64,000 nucleotides of DNA from Spirilliplanes yamanashiensis (lineage in GTDB: Bacteria; Actinomycetota; Actinomycetes; Mycobacteriales; Micromonosporaceae): positions 124,001-188,000 of the forward strand of contig NZ_BOOY01000029.1 in assembly GCF_016863475.1 (NCBI RefSeq), in the 5' to 3' direction. The notes under the pieces were generated by a model that was given only the letters and a program-made list of their open reading frames with translations, searched no databases and was not told the DNA's origin. Made by a program: the position numbers and the translations under genes. Below, piece by piece: positions 38,079-46,045 of the stretch (positions are counted from its first letter, which is position 1; each line of letters starts with the position of its first letter).

Positions 38079-38984
38079 TCACAGCCGTTCAGGGCGTTCG
38101 CCGGCCACCAGCTCGCGGGTGGCCGGCGCCACCTCGGCGGCGAACCGGCGCAGGACGTCCGGGTTGTCGGACGACAGCACGAACGCGCTCATCCCGTACT
38201 CCAGGGTGAGCCCGGCCAGGTCCTCGGCCCACTGCTCGGCGGGCCCGTCGAGGAACGCCCGGCCGGTCGGCGCGAACCGCCCGGAGACGTTGAGCAGCCG
38301 CCGCACGGCCCCCGGGTCGCGCCCGGCGGCCTCCGCGCCGGTGTCGATGTGCCGGTTCAGCTCCGCCAGGTCGGTGATGCCGCCCGGCAGGTACGCCAGC
38401 GACGGCAGGGCCCCGTCGGCGGCGCGCCCGATCAGGCGCAGCATGCGCGGCTTGTAGGCGCCGACCCAGATCCGCACGTCGTGGGCCGGGGCGGGCCCGC
38501 GCTTGGCGCCGACGACCCGGTGGTGCGTGCCGGCCACGCTGACCGGGCCGGGCCGGTCGGCGTCCCACACCTGCCGGATGATCTCGATGCCCTCGGCCAG
38601 CGCGGCGACGGACTCCCCCGGCGTCAGCCGGGCCCCGCCCATCGCGGCGATGGCGTCGCGGAACCCGCCCGCGCCGATGCCCAGCTCGATGCGCCCGCCG
38701 CTGAGCCGGTCGAGGGTGGCGACGCTGCGGGCCAGCACGGCGGGCGGGCGCAGCGGCAGGTTGAGCACGTTGCCGGCGAGCCGGATCCGGCGGGTGCGGG
38801 CCGCCGCGTACGACAGCAGCGTCCAGGCGTCGTGCAGCCGCGGCTGGTACGGGTGGTCCTGGAAGGTGACCAGGTCCAGCCCGGCGTCCTCGGCGGCGAC
38901 GGTCAGCTCGACGGCGCGCTGCGCCGGTTCGGCCGCCGGCGTCACGAACGCGCCGAACAGCAGGTCGTGCCCGTAGTCGGTCAT
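38079..38984 (-). CDS. LLM-class (luciferase-like) flavin-dependent oxidoreductase
   Basis: 301 residues with the bacterial-luciferase fold. Motifs: DLVTFQDHPYQPRLHDAWTL, LGIGAGGFRDAIAAMGG, VWVGAYKPRML-like IWVGAYKPRMLRLIGRAADG. This clade often uses coenzyme F420 or FMN; the cofactor is not certain. The ATG overlaps the TGA of the upstream fusion gene (ATGA), so the two are co-translated and probably act together on one small molecule. The truncated luciferase-like part of the upstream protein is a paralogue of this one. Confidence 0.88.
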   Translation of the reverse strand: MTDYGHDLLFGAFVTPAAEPAQRAVELTVAAEDAGLDLVTFQDHPYQPRLHDAWTLLSYAAARTRRIRLAGNVLNLPLRPPAVLARSVATLDRLSGGRIELGIGAGGFRDAIAAMGGARLTPGESVAALAEGIEIIRQVWDADRPGPVSVAGTHHRVVGAKRGPAPAHDVRIWVGAYKPRMLRLIGRAADGALPSLAYLPGGITDLAELNRHIDTGAEAAGRDPGAVRRLLNVSGRFAPTGRAFLDGPAEQWAEDLAGLTLEYGMSAFVLSSDNPDVLRRFAAEVAPATRELVAGERPERL

Positions 38985-41020
38985 CGGTCCCCCACGCTGA
39001 AGTTGTCGCGGAACAGGGCGCCCGGGTCGTAGCGGCGTTTGACGTCGCGCAGGCGGGCCAGGGTGGCCGGCGGGAAGGCGTCGGCGACCCGGTCGAGGCG
39101 GGTGTCGAAGCTGAGGTACAGCCCGTCGACGTGCGGCGCCAGGCCGGCCCAGGCGGCGTCGAGGCGGCCGGCGTCGGCGCCCATCGCGATGACGGAGAAG
39201 TTCGCCGACCGGTGCGCGTAGGCGGTGTGGTCGGGCGGCACGTCGGCGACGGCCCCGCCGACGGTGCGGATCTGGAACCAGTGCGCGGCGCCGCCGGCCA
39301 GCAGCGCGGCGGCCGCCGCCGCGAACTCCGGCGTCAGGTGGGTGACCAGGGCGGACCGGGTGACGGGCTCGCCGGAGCCCCGGTGGTGGCCGGGCGCGGC
39401 GTTGTCCATGACGGCGGCGTACGAGGTCATGACGACCTGCTGGTCGTACAGCGGCCCGGCGGCGGCCAGCGGCGTCAGCGCCGCCACGACGGCGTCCGGG
39501 TCGGCGTTGTCGACCATGGCCATGAGCTGCGCGTACGCGGGGCGGCCGGGGCGCGTGGGGCCCATGATGAGCTGGCCGCTGACGTCGCGCGGCGCGGCCT
39601 CGACGGCGGCGCCCCACGCCACCAGCAGGGCCGCCGGGTCGTCGGCGCCGACCACGAACCGGGCCCAGCCGACGTCGCCGACCGGGTCGGCGGTGAACTC
39701 GAAGGCGGTGACGACGCCGACGTTGCCGCCGGCGCCCCGCACGGCCCAGAACAGGTCGGGGTGGGTGTCGGCGTCGGCGCGCACGGTGCGCCCGTCGGCG
39801 AGCACCACCTCGGCGGCGCGCAGGTGGTCGATCGTGAGCCCGTGCCTGCGGGCCAGCCACCCGATGCCGCCCGCGGTGGCCAGCCCGCCCACCCCGACGC
39901 CGCCGTAGTCGCCGGAGCTGAGCGCCCAGCCGTACGGGTGCAGCGCCCGGGCCACCTCGCCCCAGCGGGCGCCCGGCCCGACCCGGATCAGCCGCCGCCG
40001 CTCGTCGAGCACCTCGACGGCGTTCAGGGCGCCCACGTCGAGCACGATCCCGCCGTGGTTGGTGGACCGGCCGCTGATGCCGTGGCCGCCGCTGCGCACC
40101 CCGAACGGCAGGTCCGGGTGCGCGGCGGCGAACGCCAGGGCGTCGGCGACCGCGGCGGCGGACGACGCCCGCAGCACGATGCCGGGGCGGCCGCCGCGCA
40201 AGTAGGTGTTCCGAACCCGGGGGTAGTCCGGGTCGCCGGGCGCCACCGCGGTCAGCGAGGCGGGCACGGCGTCACGGTCGATGCCGGGTCGGCGGCGCGC
40301 GGGGGCGCCGGCGGCGGCGGGGGCCGCCCGCAGCGCCGGGGCGACCTCGGCGGCGAAGCGGTCCAGGCCGGCGGCGTCGCCGGCGGCCACCAGCACGACG
40401 TCCGCGGCGAGCGGCAGCACGTCGGCGGCCGCGGCACCGGCCGGCACGACGACGACCCGCCGGACGGCGACGGCCCCCCGCCCGGCCGCGACGGCGGCCT
40501 CGGCGGCAGCCACGTGCGCGGCGGAAGCGGCGGCCGCGTGCGCGGCGGAAGCGGCGGGGGCCGAGCCGGCGGCCGAAGCACCGGCCGAGGCAGCGGCCGG
40601 GAGGGCGGCCGGCACGGCGGCCGGGAGGGGCGTGAGCAGGCCGTCGGCGCGGCGGCCTGCCAGGTCGGCCGAACCGGGGTCGTCGCCGGTCACCCACAGC
40701 GGCACGCCGCGCACCGCGTCGAGGGTCGCGGCCAGCTCGCCGGCCGGGCCGCCCACCGCCACGGTGAGCCGGCCGCCGGACAGGGCGTCCAGGGTGGCGG
40801 CGGCGTGGCCCAGCACGGCGGGCAGGCGCGGCGGGCGGGGCAGCACCGCGACCAGGCCGGCGCGGCGAGTGCGCGCGGCGACCCAGCTCAGCGCAGTCCA
40901 GGCGTCGGGGCCGTCGGCGGCGCCGGTGACCGCGACGAGGTCGTACCCGAGTGTCTCGGCGTGCGCGGCGAGCCCGGCGGCGGCGCCGGCGGTCAGCAGC
41001 GCCCCGATCTGGAGGACCAT
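38981..41020 (-). CDS. Fusion of a degenerate luciferase-like domain and a berberine-bridge-type FAD oxidase
   Basis: 679 residues. The first 120 resemble the start of a luciferase-like monooxygenase (LTAGAAAGLAAHAETLGYDLV; AATLDALSGGRLTVAVGG). An Ala-rich stretch (about 130-190) follows, then RFAAEVAPALR matching the luciferase C-terminus, so the barrel's middle is lost. From about 250 it is an FAD_binding_4/BBE oxidase: RSGGHGISGRS (His is the usual 8-alpha-N1 flavin attachment), YGGVGVGGLATAGGIGWL with no cysteine at the second attachment point, and the BBE tail KRRYDPGALFRDNFS. Single covalent attachment is expected. Coupled to the intact luciferase-like gene downstream. Confidence 0.85.
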   Translation of the reverse strand: MVLQIGALLTAGAAAGLAAHAETLGYDLVAVTGAADGPDAWTALSWVAARTRRAGLVAVLPRPPRLPAVLGHAAATLDALSGGRLTVAVGGPAGELAATLDAVRGVPLWVTGDDPGSADLAGRRADGLLTPLPAAVPAALPAAASAGASAAGSAPAASAAHAAAASAAHVAAAEAAVAAGRGAVAVRRVVVVPAGAAAADVLPLAADVVLVAAGDAAGLDRFAAEVAPALRAAPAAAGAPARRRPGIDRDAVPASLTAVAPGDPDYPRVRNTYLRGGRPGIVLRASSAAAVADALAFAAAHPDLPFGVRSGGHGISGRSTNHGGIVLDVGALNAVEVLDERRRLIRVGPGARWGEVARALHPYGWALSSGDYGGVGVGGLATAGGIGWLARRHGLTIDHLRAAEVVLADGRTVRADADTHPDLFWAVRGAGGNVGVVTAFEFTADPVGDVGWARFVVGADDPAALLVAWGAAVEAAPRDVSGQLIMGPTRPGRPAYAQLMAMVDNADPDAVVAALTPLAAAGPLYDQQVVMTSYAAVMDNAAPGHHRGSGEPVTRSALVTHLTPEFAAAAAALLAGGAAHWFQIRTVGGAVADVPPDHTAYAHRSANFSVIAMGADAGRLDAAWAGLAPHVDGLYLSFDTRLDRVADAFPPATLARLRDVKRRYDPGALFRDNFSVGDR
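40514..40557. repeat. 24-bp direct repeat in the fusion linker
   Basis: A 20-base block starting GTGCGCGGCGG occurs at 40514-40533 and 40538-40557 (period 24), encoding the repeated SAAHAAA/SAAHVAA segments of the Ala-rich linker. Confidence 0.75.
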
Positions 41021-41058
41021 GGGGTCATGGATAGCGCGATCGTTGACCGGGCAACAAC

Positions 41059-42057
41059 CTACGGCGGGGAGTGCAGGGTGCGCGACGGGCTGACCCCGTA
41101 CCGCTGCCGGTAGGCGCCCGCGAAGCGGCCCAGGTGGGCGAAGCCCCAGCGGTGCGCCACCTCACCCACGCCGGTCTCGCGCGGGTCGGCCAGCCGCAGC
41201 TCCTCGTGGGCCTTCTCCAGCCGCAGCTGCCGCAGGTAGACCAGGGGCGGCATGCCGACGTAGCGGCGGAACGACTCCTGCAGCACCCGCACGCCCACCC
41301 CGGCGGCCACGGCGAGGTCCGCCGCGGTGAACGGGTACGCCGGCTCGGCGTGCATGGCGTCCAGCGCCCGCTTCACGGTGCGGGGCCGCAGCGTCGGCAT
41401 GGGCGGGTGGGGCTCGCCGAGGTCGCGGCGGTCCAGGGCCACGGCCAGGCCGCCCACCACGAGGTGCCGCCAGCGGTGCGCCATGAGCGGCTGGCGGACC
41501 AGCCCGCCGGGTTCCGCCAGCTCCTCGCGCAGCAGCCCGAGCAGCGCGGCCCAGCCCCGGCCCGGCCCGGACGCCAGGTCGATGCTGCCGGGCGGCACCG
41601 TGGGGTTGCCACCGTGCACGGCGGCCAGTTCGGTCTCCAGCGTGCTGCGTTCGACCTTGACGCTGAGCAACCGGCACGCGGCCGGCCACGCCAGCTCGAT
41701 CGGGCCGACCGGGCCGAACACGGCGGCGCGCCGGCTGGTCGCCGTGACGACGCTGTCGCCCTGGCGGCTGCGCATGCCGCCCTCGACGGGCACCAGCACG
41801 TGGTACGCCGTCTCCAGGTCGGCCGTGTCGAGCCGCATGTCGGCGCCGTAGCGGACGTCGGCCACGGTCAGCGGGCCCATCTTGACGGCGGCCCCGGCGA
41901 ACGAGAAGTCCTCCACGCGCCCGACGGGCCGGCTGCGCAGCGGGTAGTCGTACAGCTTGTCACAGAAGGCGCGGGCCTCGTCGACGTCACCCGTGCGCAG
42001 CCGGACGTGCCGTGGCTCGTCCTGCTTCTCGTCGGTGACTGCGCCGGGTTGTTCCAT
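41059..42057 (-). CDS. AraC-family transcriptional regulator
   Basis: 332 residues. The N-terminal part is a cupin-like sensing domain of the AraC_binding_2 type (DEARAFCDKLYDYPL; YHVLVPVEGGM). The C-terminal part holds the double HTH: FTAADLAVAAGVGVRVLQES, FRRYVGMPPLVYLRQLRLEKAH, and VGEVAHRWGFAHLGRFAGAY. ATG 42057 is preferred over GTG 42063, because TACTGT (42066-42071) ends 8 bases before it, giving a leaderless message. It lies upstream of the luciferase/oxidase operon on the same strand, 38 bases away, and may control it. Confidence 0.88.
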   Translation of the reverse strand: MEQPGAVTDEKQDEPRHVRLRTGDVDEARAFCDKLYDYPLRSRPVGRVEDFSFAGAAVKMGPLTVADVRYGADMRLDTADLETAYHVLVPVEGGMRSRQGDSVVTATSRRAAVFGPVGPIELAWPAACRLLSVKVERSTLETELAAVHGGNPTVPPGSIDLASGPGRGWAALLGLLREELAEPGGLVRQPLMAHRWRHLVVGGLAVALDRRDLGEPHPPMPTLRPRTVKRALDAMHAEPAYPFTAADLAVAAGVGVRVLQESFRRYVGMPPLVYLRQLRLEKAHEELRLADPRETGVGEVAHRWGFAHLGRFAGAYRQRYGVSPSRTLHSPP

Positions 42058-42097
42058 ACGCACCCACAGTAGTCCGCCCGCGGCCGGAGCGCCGCTT

Positions 42098-42439
42098 TCA
42101 GTCGGGCCAGATGAACTCGGCGACGCCGCCGTCGGGCACCGTGACCCAGCCCGCGGCCGTGCCGTCGTCGCGCCACACCGTGTACTGCCCGGCGGCGAGC
42201 CCGTCGATGACCGCGCAGTAGGTGATGCCGGTGCTCACGTGCCGGGCCCGCACGGCGGCGTGGGTGCGCCGCTCGCGCCCCGGCCCGACCGGGCTGACCT
42301 CGATCTCCAGGCCGTGGCTGCGCGGCGCGGTGTGGATGACCAGCGCGCCGCGGCCGGAGCCGATGTCGAGCATCACGGTCCCCTGCCCGGACGGGGCCAG
42401 GGTGTGGTGGTGCACGTGGTCGTGCGCCGGGGCGCTCAC
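42098..42439 (-). CDS. Uncharacterised 113-residue protein coupled to the DUF4331 gene
   Basis: Starts MSAPAHDHVHHHTLAPSGQG, a His-rich N-terminus that could bind metal. Then GTVMLDIGSGRGALVIHT, a basic middle (GPGRERRTHAAVRARHV), and a tail with GQYTVWRDDGTAAGWVTVP, which looks like a small beta-sandwich of the carboxypeptidase-regulatory type. No signal peptide. The GTG overlaps the TGA of the DUF4331 gene (GTGA), so both are made together. Function unknown. Confidence 0.75.
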   Translation of the reverse strand: MSAPAHDHVHHHTLAPSGQGTVMLDIGSGRGALVIHTAPRSHGLEIEVSPVGPGRERRTHAAVRARHVSTGITYCAVIDGLAAGQYTVWRDDGTAAGWVTVPDGGVAEFIWPD

Positions 42440-43827
42440 CGCGGGTTCCGGAAGCCGTCGTAGGGCAGCCCGAGGTACGGGAAGTGGTCGAGGAACCGGG
42501 CCGACACGTCCTTGGCGCTGAGCCCCTGCGCCACCTCGGCGGCCGCCCGGTCCGGCTCGAAGTCCTCCACCACCAGCGGCGCGGTGGCCCCGGCGACGGC
42601 GCGCAGCGCGACCGACACGACGTCGTCGCGCACCCGGCGCCCGTTGGGGAAGCCGGCCAGGTCGCCGCCGAGGATGCCGAACCGGTTCTCGTCGTCGGTG
42701 GGCTCGATCGCGGTGTTCAGCCGCAGCATGTCGGCCTGCACCTCGCCGGTGCTGTTCTGGAAGCCGTCGATCAGCCCCTCCGGGATGCCGGTCAGCAGGA
42801 TGGCGACCAGGTCCGCGCGCGGGGTCTCGTCGGCGTTGAGCGCCGCCAGGTTGTCGAAGGCGCCCGGGTAGAGCGCGGGCAGCAGCGTGGCCAGCTCGGG
42901 CCGCTCGACGAACTCGGCGAACCGCTTGTCCTCCGCCGGCGGCAGGCTGTTGAACAGGTCCTTCTGGGCCATCGGGATGATGACCTCGTTGACCAGCGGG
43001 TTGCCCAGCCGGGACACCTGCACCTGCGGGCCGACGAAGACGTCCTCCAGGTTGTCGCTCTGGCGCACCTGCACCTGGCGGCGGCTGGCCGAGGTCCACA
43101 CGCCGATGACGGCGCCCGCGTCGTCGGCGCCGACCTCCCGGCGGCCGCCCCGGCGCACCTCGGCGAGCGGGATCTGCAGGGCGATGCTGTGCACGTTCAT
43201 CCGGTCCAGGGCGTTGACGGCGTCGGCGCCCTCCTCGGCCAGGGTCTTGCCGATGACGTGCAGGTTCTGCAGCGGCCGCAGCGTGCCCAGGTCGAAGATG
43301 GCGCCCAGGTCGACGAAGAAGCCGTCGGCGCGCTGCCCGGCGAACACGCGCTCGCCGTTGCCCAGCCTGTAGACGGCGTCGCGGGCCAGCTTGCCGTAGT
43401 CGGGGATGGACGCCGGGCCGATGTTGCACGGCGGGCAGGGCACCTTCTTGGCCAGCACGGTGCTCTTGCCGTGCGCGTCGACCCGGGTCACCGAGTAGAA
43501 CTGCTTGCGGTTCCAGTTCTCGCTGTCGAGGCTCTCGATGGGGCCGGTGTTGTAGAGGAACGTGCGGTCGTTGGCCAGCTCGGTGCGGAAGCGGAACTGG
43601 TACGACAGGTCCGGGCGGCCGTCGCCGTTGTTGTCGATGTGGATCTCGTAGAGCACGTCGTCGCCGAACTCGAAGAAGTTGGGCCCGGCGGCGGGCAGCT
43701 GCATCGGCACGTAGTTGGCGATCAGCGTGACGGTGTCCGGCTTGTCGGGGCTGACGAACGCGTACAGGTCGGAGCTGTCGGCGACGGGGTCCTTGCTGAT
43801 CTCCGGCGCTTCACGGTGCGAAGACAT
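42436..43827 (-). CDS. DUF4331 protein
   Basis: 463 residues beginning MSSHREAPEISKDPVADSSDLYAF, the family's diagnostic start. Other conserved parts: PNFFEFGDDVLYEIHIDNNGDGRPD (a calcium-binding-like DNNGDGRPD loop), GQRADGFFVDLGAIFD, QIPLAEV and GNPLVNEVIIPMAQKD. Function unknown; the family occurs in diverse bacteria, often near secreted proteins. No signal peptide is visible. The ATG at 43827 is preferred over an in-frame TTG at 43836. A GAGG sequence lies about 10 bases upstream. It leads a two-gene unit with the 113-residue protein. Confidence 0.88.
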   Translation of the reverse strand: MSSHREAPEISKDPVADSSDLYAFVSPDKPDTVTLIANYVPMQLPAAGPNFFEFGDDVLYEIHIDNNGDGRPDLSYQFRFRTELANDRTFLYNTGPIESLDSENWNRKQFYSVTRVDAHGKSTVLAKKVPCPPCNIGPASIPDYGKLARDAVYRLGNGERVFAGQRADGFFVDLGAIFDLGTLRPLQNLHVIGKTLAEEGADAVNALDRMNVHSIALQIPLAEVRRGGRREVGADDAGAVIGVWTSASRRQVQVRQSDNLEDVFVGPQVQVSRLGNPLVNEVIIPMAQKDLFNSLPPAEDKRFAEFVERPELATLLPALYPGAFDNLAALNADETPRADLVAILLTGIPEGLIDGFQNSTGEVQADMLRLNTAIEPTDDENRFGILGGDLAGFPNGRRVRDDVVSVALRAVAGATAPLVVEDFEPDRAAAEVAQGLSAKDVSARFLDHFPYLGLPYDGFRNPR

Positions 43828-43871
43828 CTGGGGCAAACCTCACGACGTTGGGGAGCGGGGGGCGGCGAGGG

Positions 43872-44138
43872 TCAGCGGTCGACGGCGGCGAGCAGCCGGT
43901 TCATCAGGTCGGCGTCCTTGACGGTGACCCGCTTCGCGCCGTGGAAGACGTCCCACGTGCCCTCCGCGTCGCGCAGCGAGACGACCAGCGGCCCGGCGCC
44001 GGCGGCGGTCTTCTCCCGGGCCAGGCCGATCCCGGCGACGCTCGCGGCGGCCGCTCCGGCGCCGACGGTGGCCGCCACGGTGAGGACGCGACGGCGGGTC
44101 AGCCGCGGGAACCGGTTGCCGTACGGGATTCGGGTCAT
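43872..44138 (-). CDS. Small Tat-exported protein, function unknown
   Basis: 88 residues. The twin-arginine-like signal LTRRRVLTVAATVGAGAAAASV near residue 13 is followed by a 45-residue mature part (PLVVSLRDAEGTWDVFHGAKRVTVKDADLMN, split here by a slight hydrophobic step). RBS AGGAAGG, 6 bases before the ATG. It precedes the DUF4331 gene by 44 bases and follows the LPMO gene by 91, so it probably belongs to the same secreted or envelope set. Confidence 0.75.
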   Translation of the reverse strand: MTRIPYGNRFPRLTRRRVLTVAATVGAGAAAASVAGIGLAREKTAAGAGPLVVSLRDAEGTWDVFHGAKRVTVKDADLMNRLLAAVDR

Positions 44139-44229
44139 GGTCTGCCTTCCTGGCACGGCGCGAACTGCTCGGGGGGCGCGCCTGACGGGGTCGGGACGCC
44201 CATCAGTACGGGGTCGGCAGATGCTTCGT

Positions 44230-45255
44230 TCAACGGTTCTGCGGCCGCCGGTGGATGCCCTGCGCGTTGCGCGCCGCCCGCATCCGCATGAGCGCCAGGG
44301 CGCCCGTGACACCGAACAGCACGATCAGCGCGGCGCTCATGATCTGCTGCCCGAGCGCGATCCGGTCGCCGACCGGTTCCGCCCTGCTCAGCCACGACTG
44401 CCCGCCGCCGGAGTCGGCCCCGTCGGCCGGCGGGGGCGGCGGCACCTCGGCGAGCCCGGCGCTGTCGCCCGGCGACGGGGCGACCGAGGTGGCGGGCGCG
44501 GCCGGGGCGGACGCGCCCGGCGGCCGCCCGCCCTTGACCGCCGGCGGACGCACCCCGGCGGGCGGGGCGGCGGGCGGGGCGGCCGGCGGCACCGCGGGCT
44601 GCTGCCCGCCCGCGGCCCGGATGTCGAGGTCCGAGCACGAGTAGTAGGTGTCGGGCGTCGAGGAGTTCTGCCACACGGTGTAGAGCACGTGCCGGCCGCT
44701 GCGGTCGGCGGGCAGCCGGCCGCTGAACGTGTAGTTGTCGCCGGTCAGCGGCACGTTGCTCGCCGTGATGAACGGGGCCGCGTCGAGGCTGCCCCAGGTG
44801 AGCGGGCGGGCCGGGTCGTAGCCCTGCCGGGTCAGGTAGACCCGGAACTGCCCGGCGTGCGGGATCGGCGCCAGGTAGTGGATCTGCAGCGGTTCACCCG
44901 CGGTGACGCCGGTCGCCGGCCAGTCGGCCCGGGGCAGGTCGAGGCCGCGGAAGTCGGGCTGGCTGGCGCTGCACAGCTGGCCGTCGGGGATGAACTGGCG
45001 GTCCTTGCCGTTGACGAACGGCACCCGGATGTTGTCCCACGAGCCGAACGGGCGCCCGTTGGCGGCCAGCGCCGCCCGGCACGCCGCCGACGCCGCCGTC
45101 GGCATGTCGGGGCGGCACGCGAACGAGCGGCTCACCGGGCTGCTGGGTGCCCCGTGCGCCGCCGCGGGCGCCGCCGGCCCGAGCGCCACCGCGGCCAGGA
45201 CCCCCGCCACAGCCGCCTGCCGCACGGCCCTGGTCGCCTGCTGCCGGACCTGCAT
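44230..45255 (-). CDS. AA10-type lytic polysaccharide monooxygenase with C-terminal membrane anchor
   Basis: 341 residues. The signal peptide ends AAA before His34, which becomes the mature N-terminal His of the copper histidine brace (HGAPSSPVSR). The second brace His is in APIPHAGQFRVY, and the YYSCSDLDI end of the domain is present. After about 210 comes a Pro/Ala linker (PPAAPPAAPPAG), then one membrane helix near the C-terminus (IMSAALIVLFGVTGALALM) and a basic tail. This should tether the enzyme to the cell surface, unlike the freely secreted usual form. ATG 45255 has RBS GAGGAGG. Substrate (chitin or cellulose) not determined. Confidence 0.88.
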   Translation of the reverse strand: MQVRQQATRAVRQAAVAGVLAAVALGPAAPAAAHGAPSSPVSRSFACRPDMPTAASAACRAALAANGRPFGSWDNIRVPFVNGKDRQFIPDGQLCSASQPDFRGLDLPRADWPATGVTAGEPLQIHYLAPIPHAGQFRVYLTRQGYDPARPLTWGSLDAAPFITASNVPLTGDNYTFSGRLPADRSGRHVLYTVWQNSSTPDTYYSCSDLDIRAAGGQQPAVPPAAPPAAPPAGVRPPAVKGGRPPGASAPAAPATSVAPSPGDSAGLAEVPPPPPADGADSGGGQSWLSRAEPVGDRIALGQQIMSAALIVLFGVTGALALMRMRAARNAQGIHRRPQNR

Positions 45256-45297
45256 GTGCCCTCCTCGGCTCGCGGGCGCGTTCCACCCCCCGGGGCG

Positions 45298-45343
45298 GAA
45301 CGCCTCCGTGTGATCTCGTACGGAGATCGACTGTGAGGCGTTC
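45298..45343. repeat. Nested inverted repeats upstream of the LPMO gene
   Basis: Outer arms GAACGCCTC (45298-45306) and GAGGCGTTC (45335-45343). Inside is GATCTC-N5-GAGATC (45312-45328), and an alternative pairing CTCCGT/ACGGAG. It starts 43 bases upstream of the LPMO ATG and could be an operator or an RNA structure in its leader. Confidence 0.6.
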
Positions 45344-45462
45344 ACCACGCTGCGTCAGAGATCGATGTGTGCCCTCCCGGGCAGCCCGTCGCGGTGCGCC
45401 CGGGCAGGCCGCGCGGGCGGCTGTGGTTGAGTGGCGGGGCACACCAACGTCAGGAGGACGAC

Positions 45463-45831
45463 ATGGAGAAGCCCGACGTCGGCCCGATCGAGGGCGCACC
45501 GCCCGCGGATCTGGTCGTGGAGGACATCACGGTCGGCGACGGCCCGGAGGCGAAGCCGGGTTCGTACGTGGCCGTGCACTACGTCGGCGTCTCGCACTCG
45601 GCCGGCACGCAGTTCGACGCGTCGTACGACCGCGGCGAGCCGCTCGAGTTCGGCCTCGGCGCCGGTCAGGTGATCCAGGGCTGGGACCAGGGCGTCAGCG
45701 GGATGAAGGTGGGCGGGCGGCGCAAGCTGACCATCCCGCCGCACCTCGGCTACGGCGACCGCGGCGCCGGCGGGGTCATCAAGCCCGGCGAGACGCTCAT
45801 CTTCGTGGTGGATCTGCTCGGCGTGCGCTGA
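45463..45831 (+). CDS. FKBP-type peptidyl-prolyl cis-trans isomerase
   Basis: 122 residues, the minimal FKBP domain. Conserved pocket residues appear in YVAVHYVGVS, FDASYDRGEPLEFGLGAGQVIQGWDQGVSGMKVGG (given in part), LTIPPHLGYGDRGAGG and TLIFVVDLLGV. Cytoplasmic, with no signal peptide; it assists folding of prolyl bonds. ATG 45463 has RBS AGGAGG 5 bases upstream. Monocistronic; its 3' end overlaps the convergent 82-residue ORF by 35 bases. Confidence 0.92.
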   Translation: MEKPDVGPIEGAPPADLVVEDITVGDGPEAKPGSYVAVHYVGVSHSAGTQFDASYDRGEPLEFGLGAGQVIQGWDQGVSGMKVGGRRKLTIPPHLGYGDRGAGGVIKPGETLIFVVDLLGVR

Positions 45832-46045
45832 GCCGCGCGGCGAGCACCCGGGCCGCCGGGACGGGCCGGCACACGCAGTGGTGCCGGCCCGCACCGGGCG
45901 GCGTCGCGGCCGGCGCGGCCGGCGATGCGGCGTCCGGTGCGCCGGACGGGTGGCCGGGCCGCGCCGGCGCGGGGGGAGCCGCGCCGGCGCAGCACGTCGC
46001 GTGCTCGGCCAGGGCCTCCTCCACGGAGGGGCCGAGCGGGATCAT
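45797..46045 (-). CDS. Small Cys/Ala/Pro-rich hypothetical protein (82 aa)
   Basis: The ATG overlaps the TGA of the lipoprotein gene (ATGA), with a GGGGAG sequence upstream. GC3 is extreme until the part that overlaps FKBP, so this is probably a translated gene. The product begins MIPLGPSVEEALAEHATCC and later contains HHCVCR, giving four cysteines and two histidines that could bind a metal. The rest is Ala/Pro-rich linker. The 3' end runs antisense through the last 35 bases of the FKBP gene. No homologue is recognised. Confidence 0.45.
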   Translation of the reverse strand: MIPLGPSVEEALAEHATCCAGAAPPAPARPGHPSGAPDAASPAAPAATPPGAGRHHCVCRPVPAARVLAARLSARRADPPRR

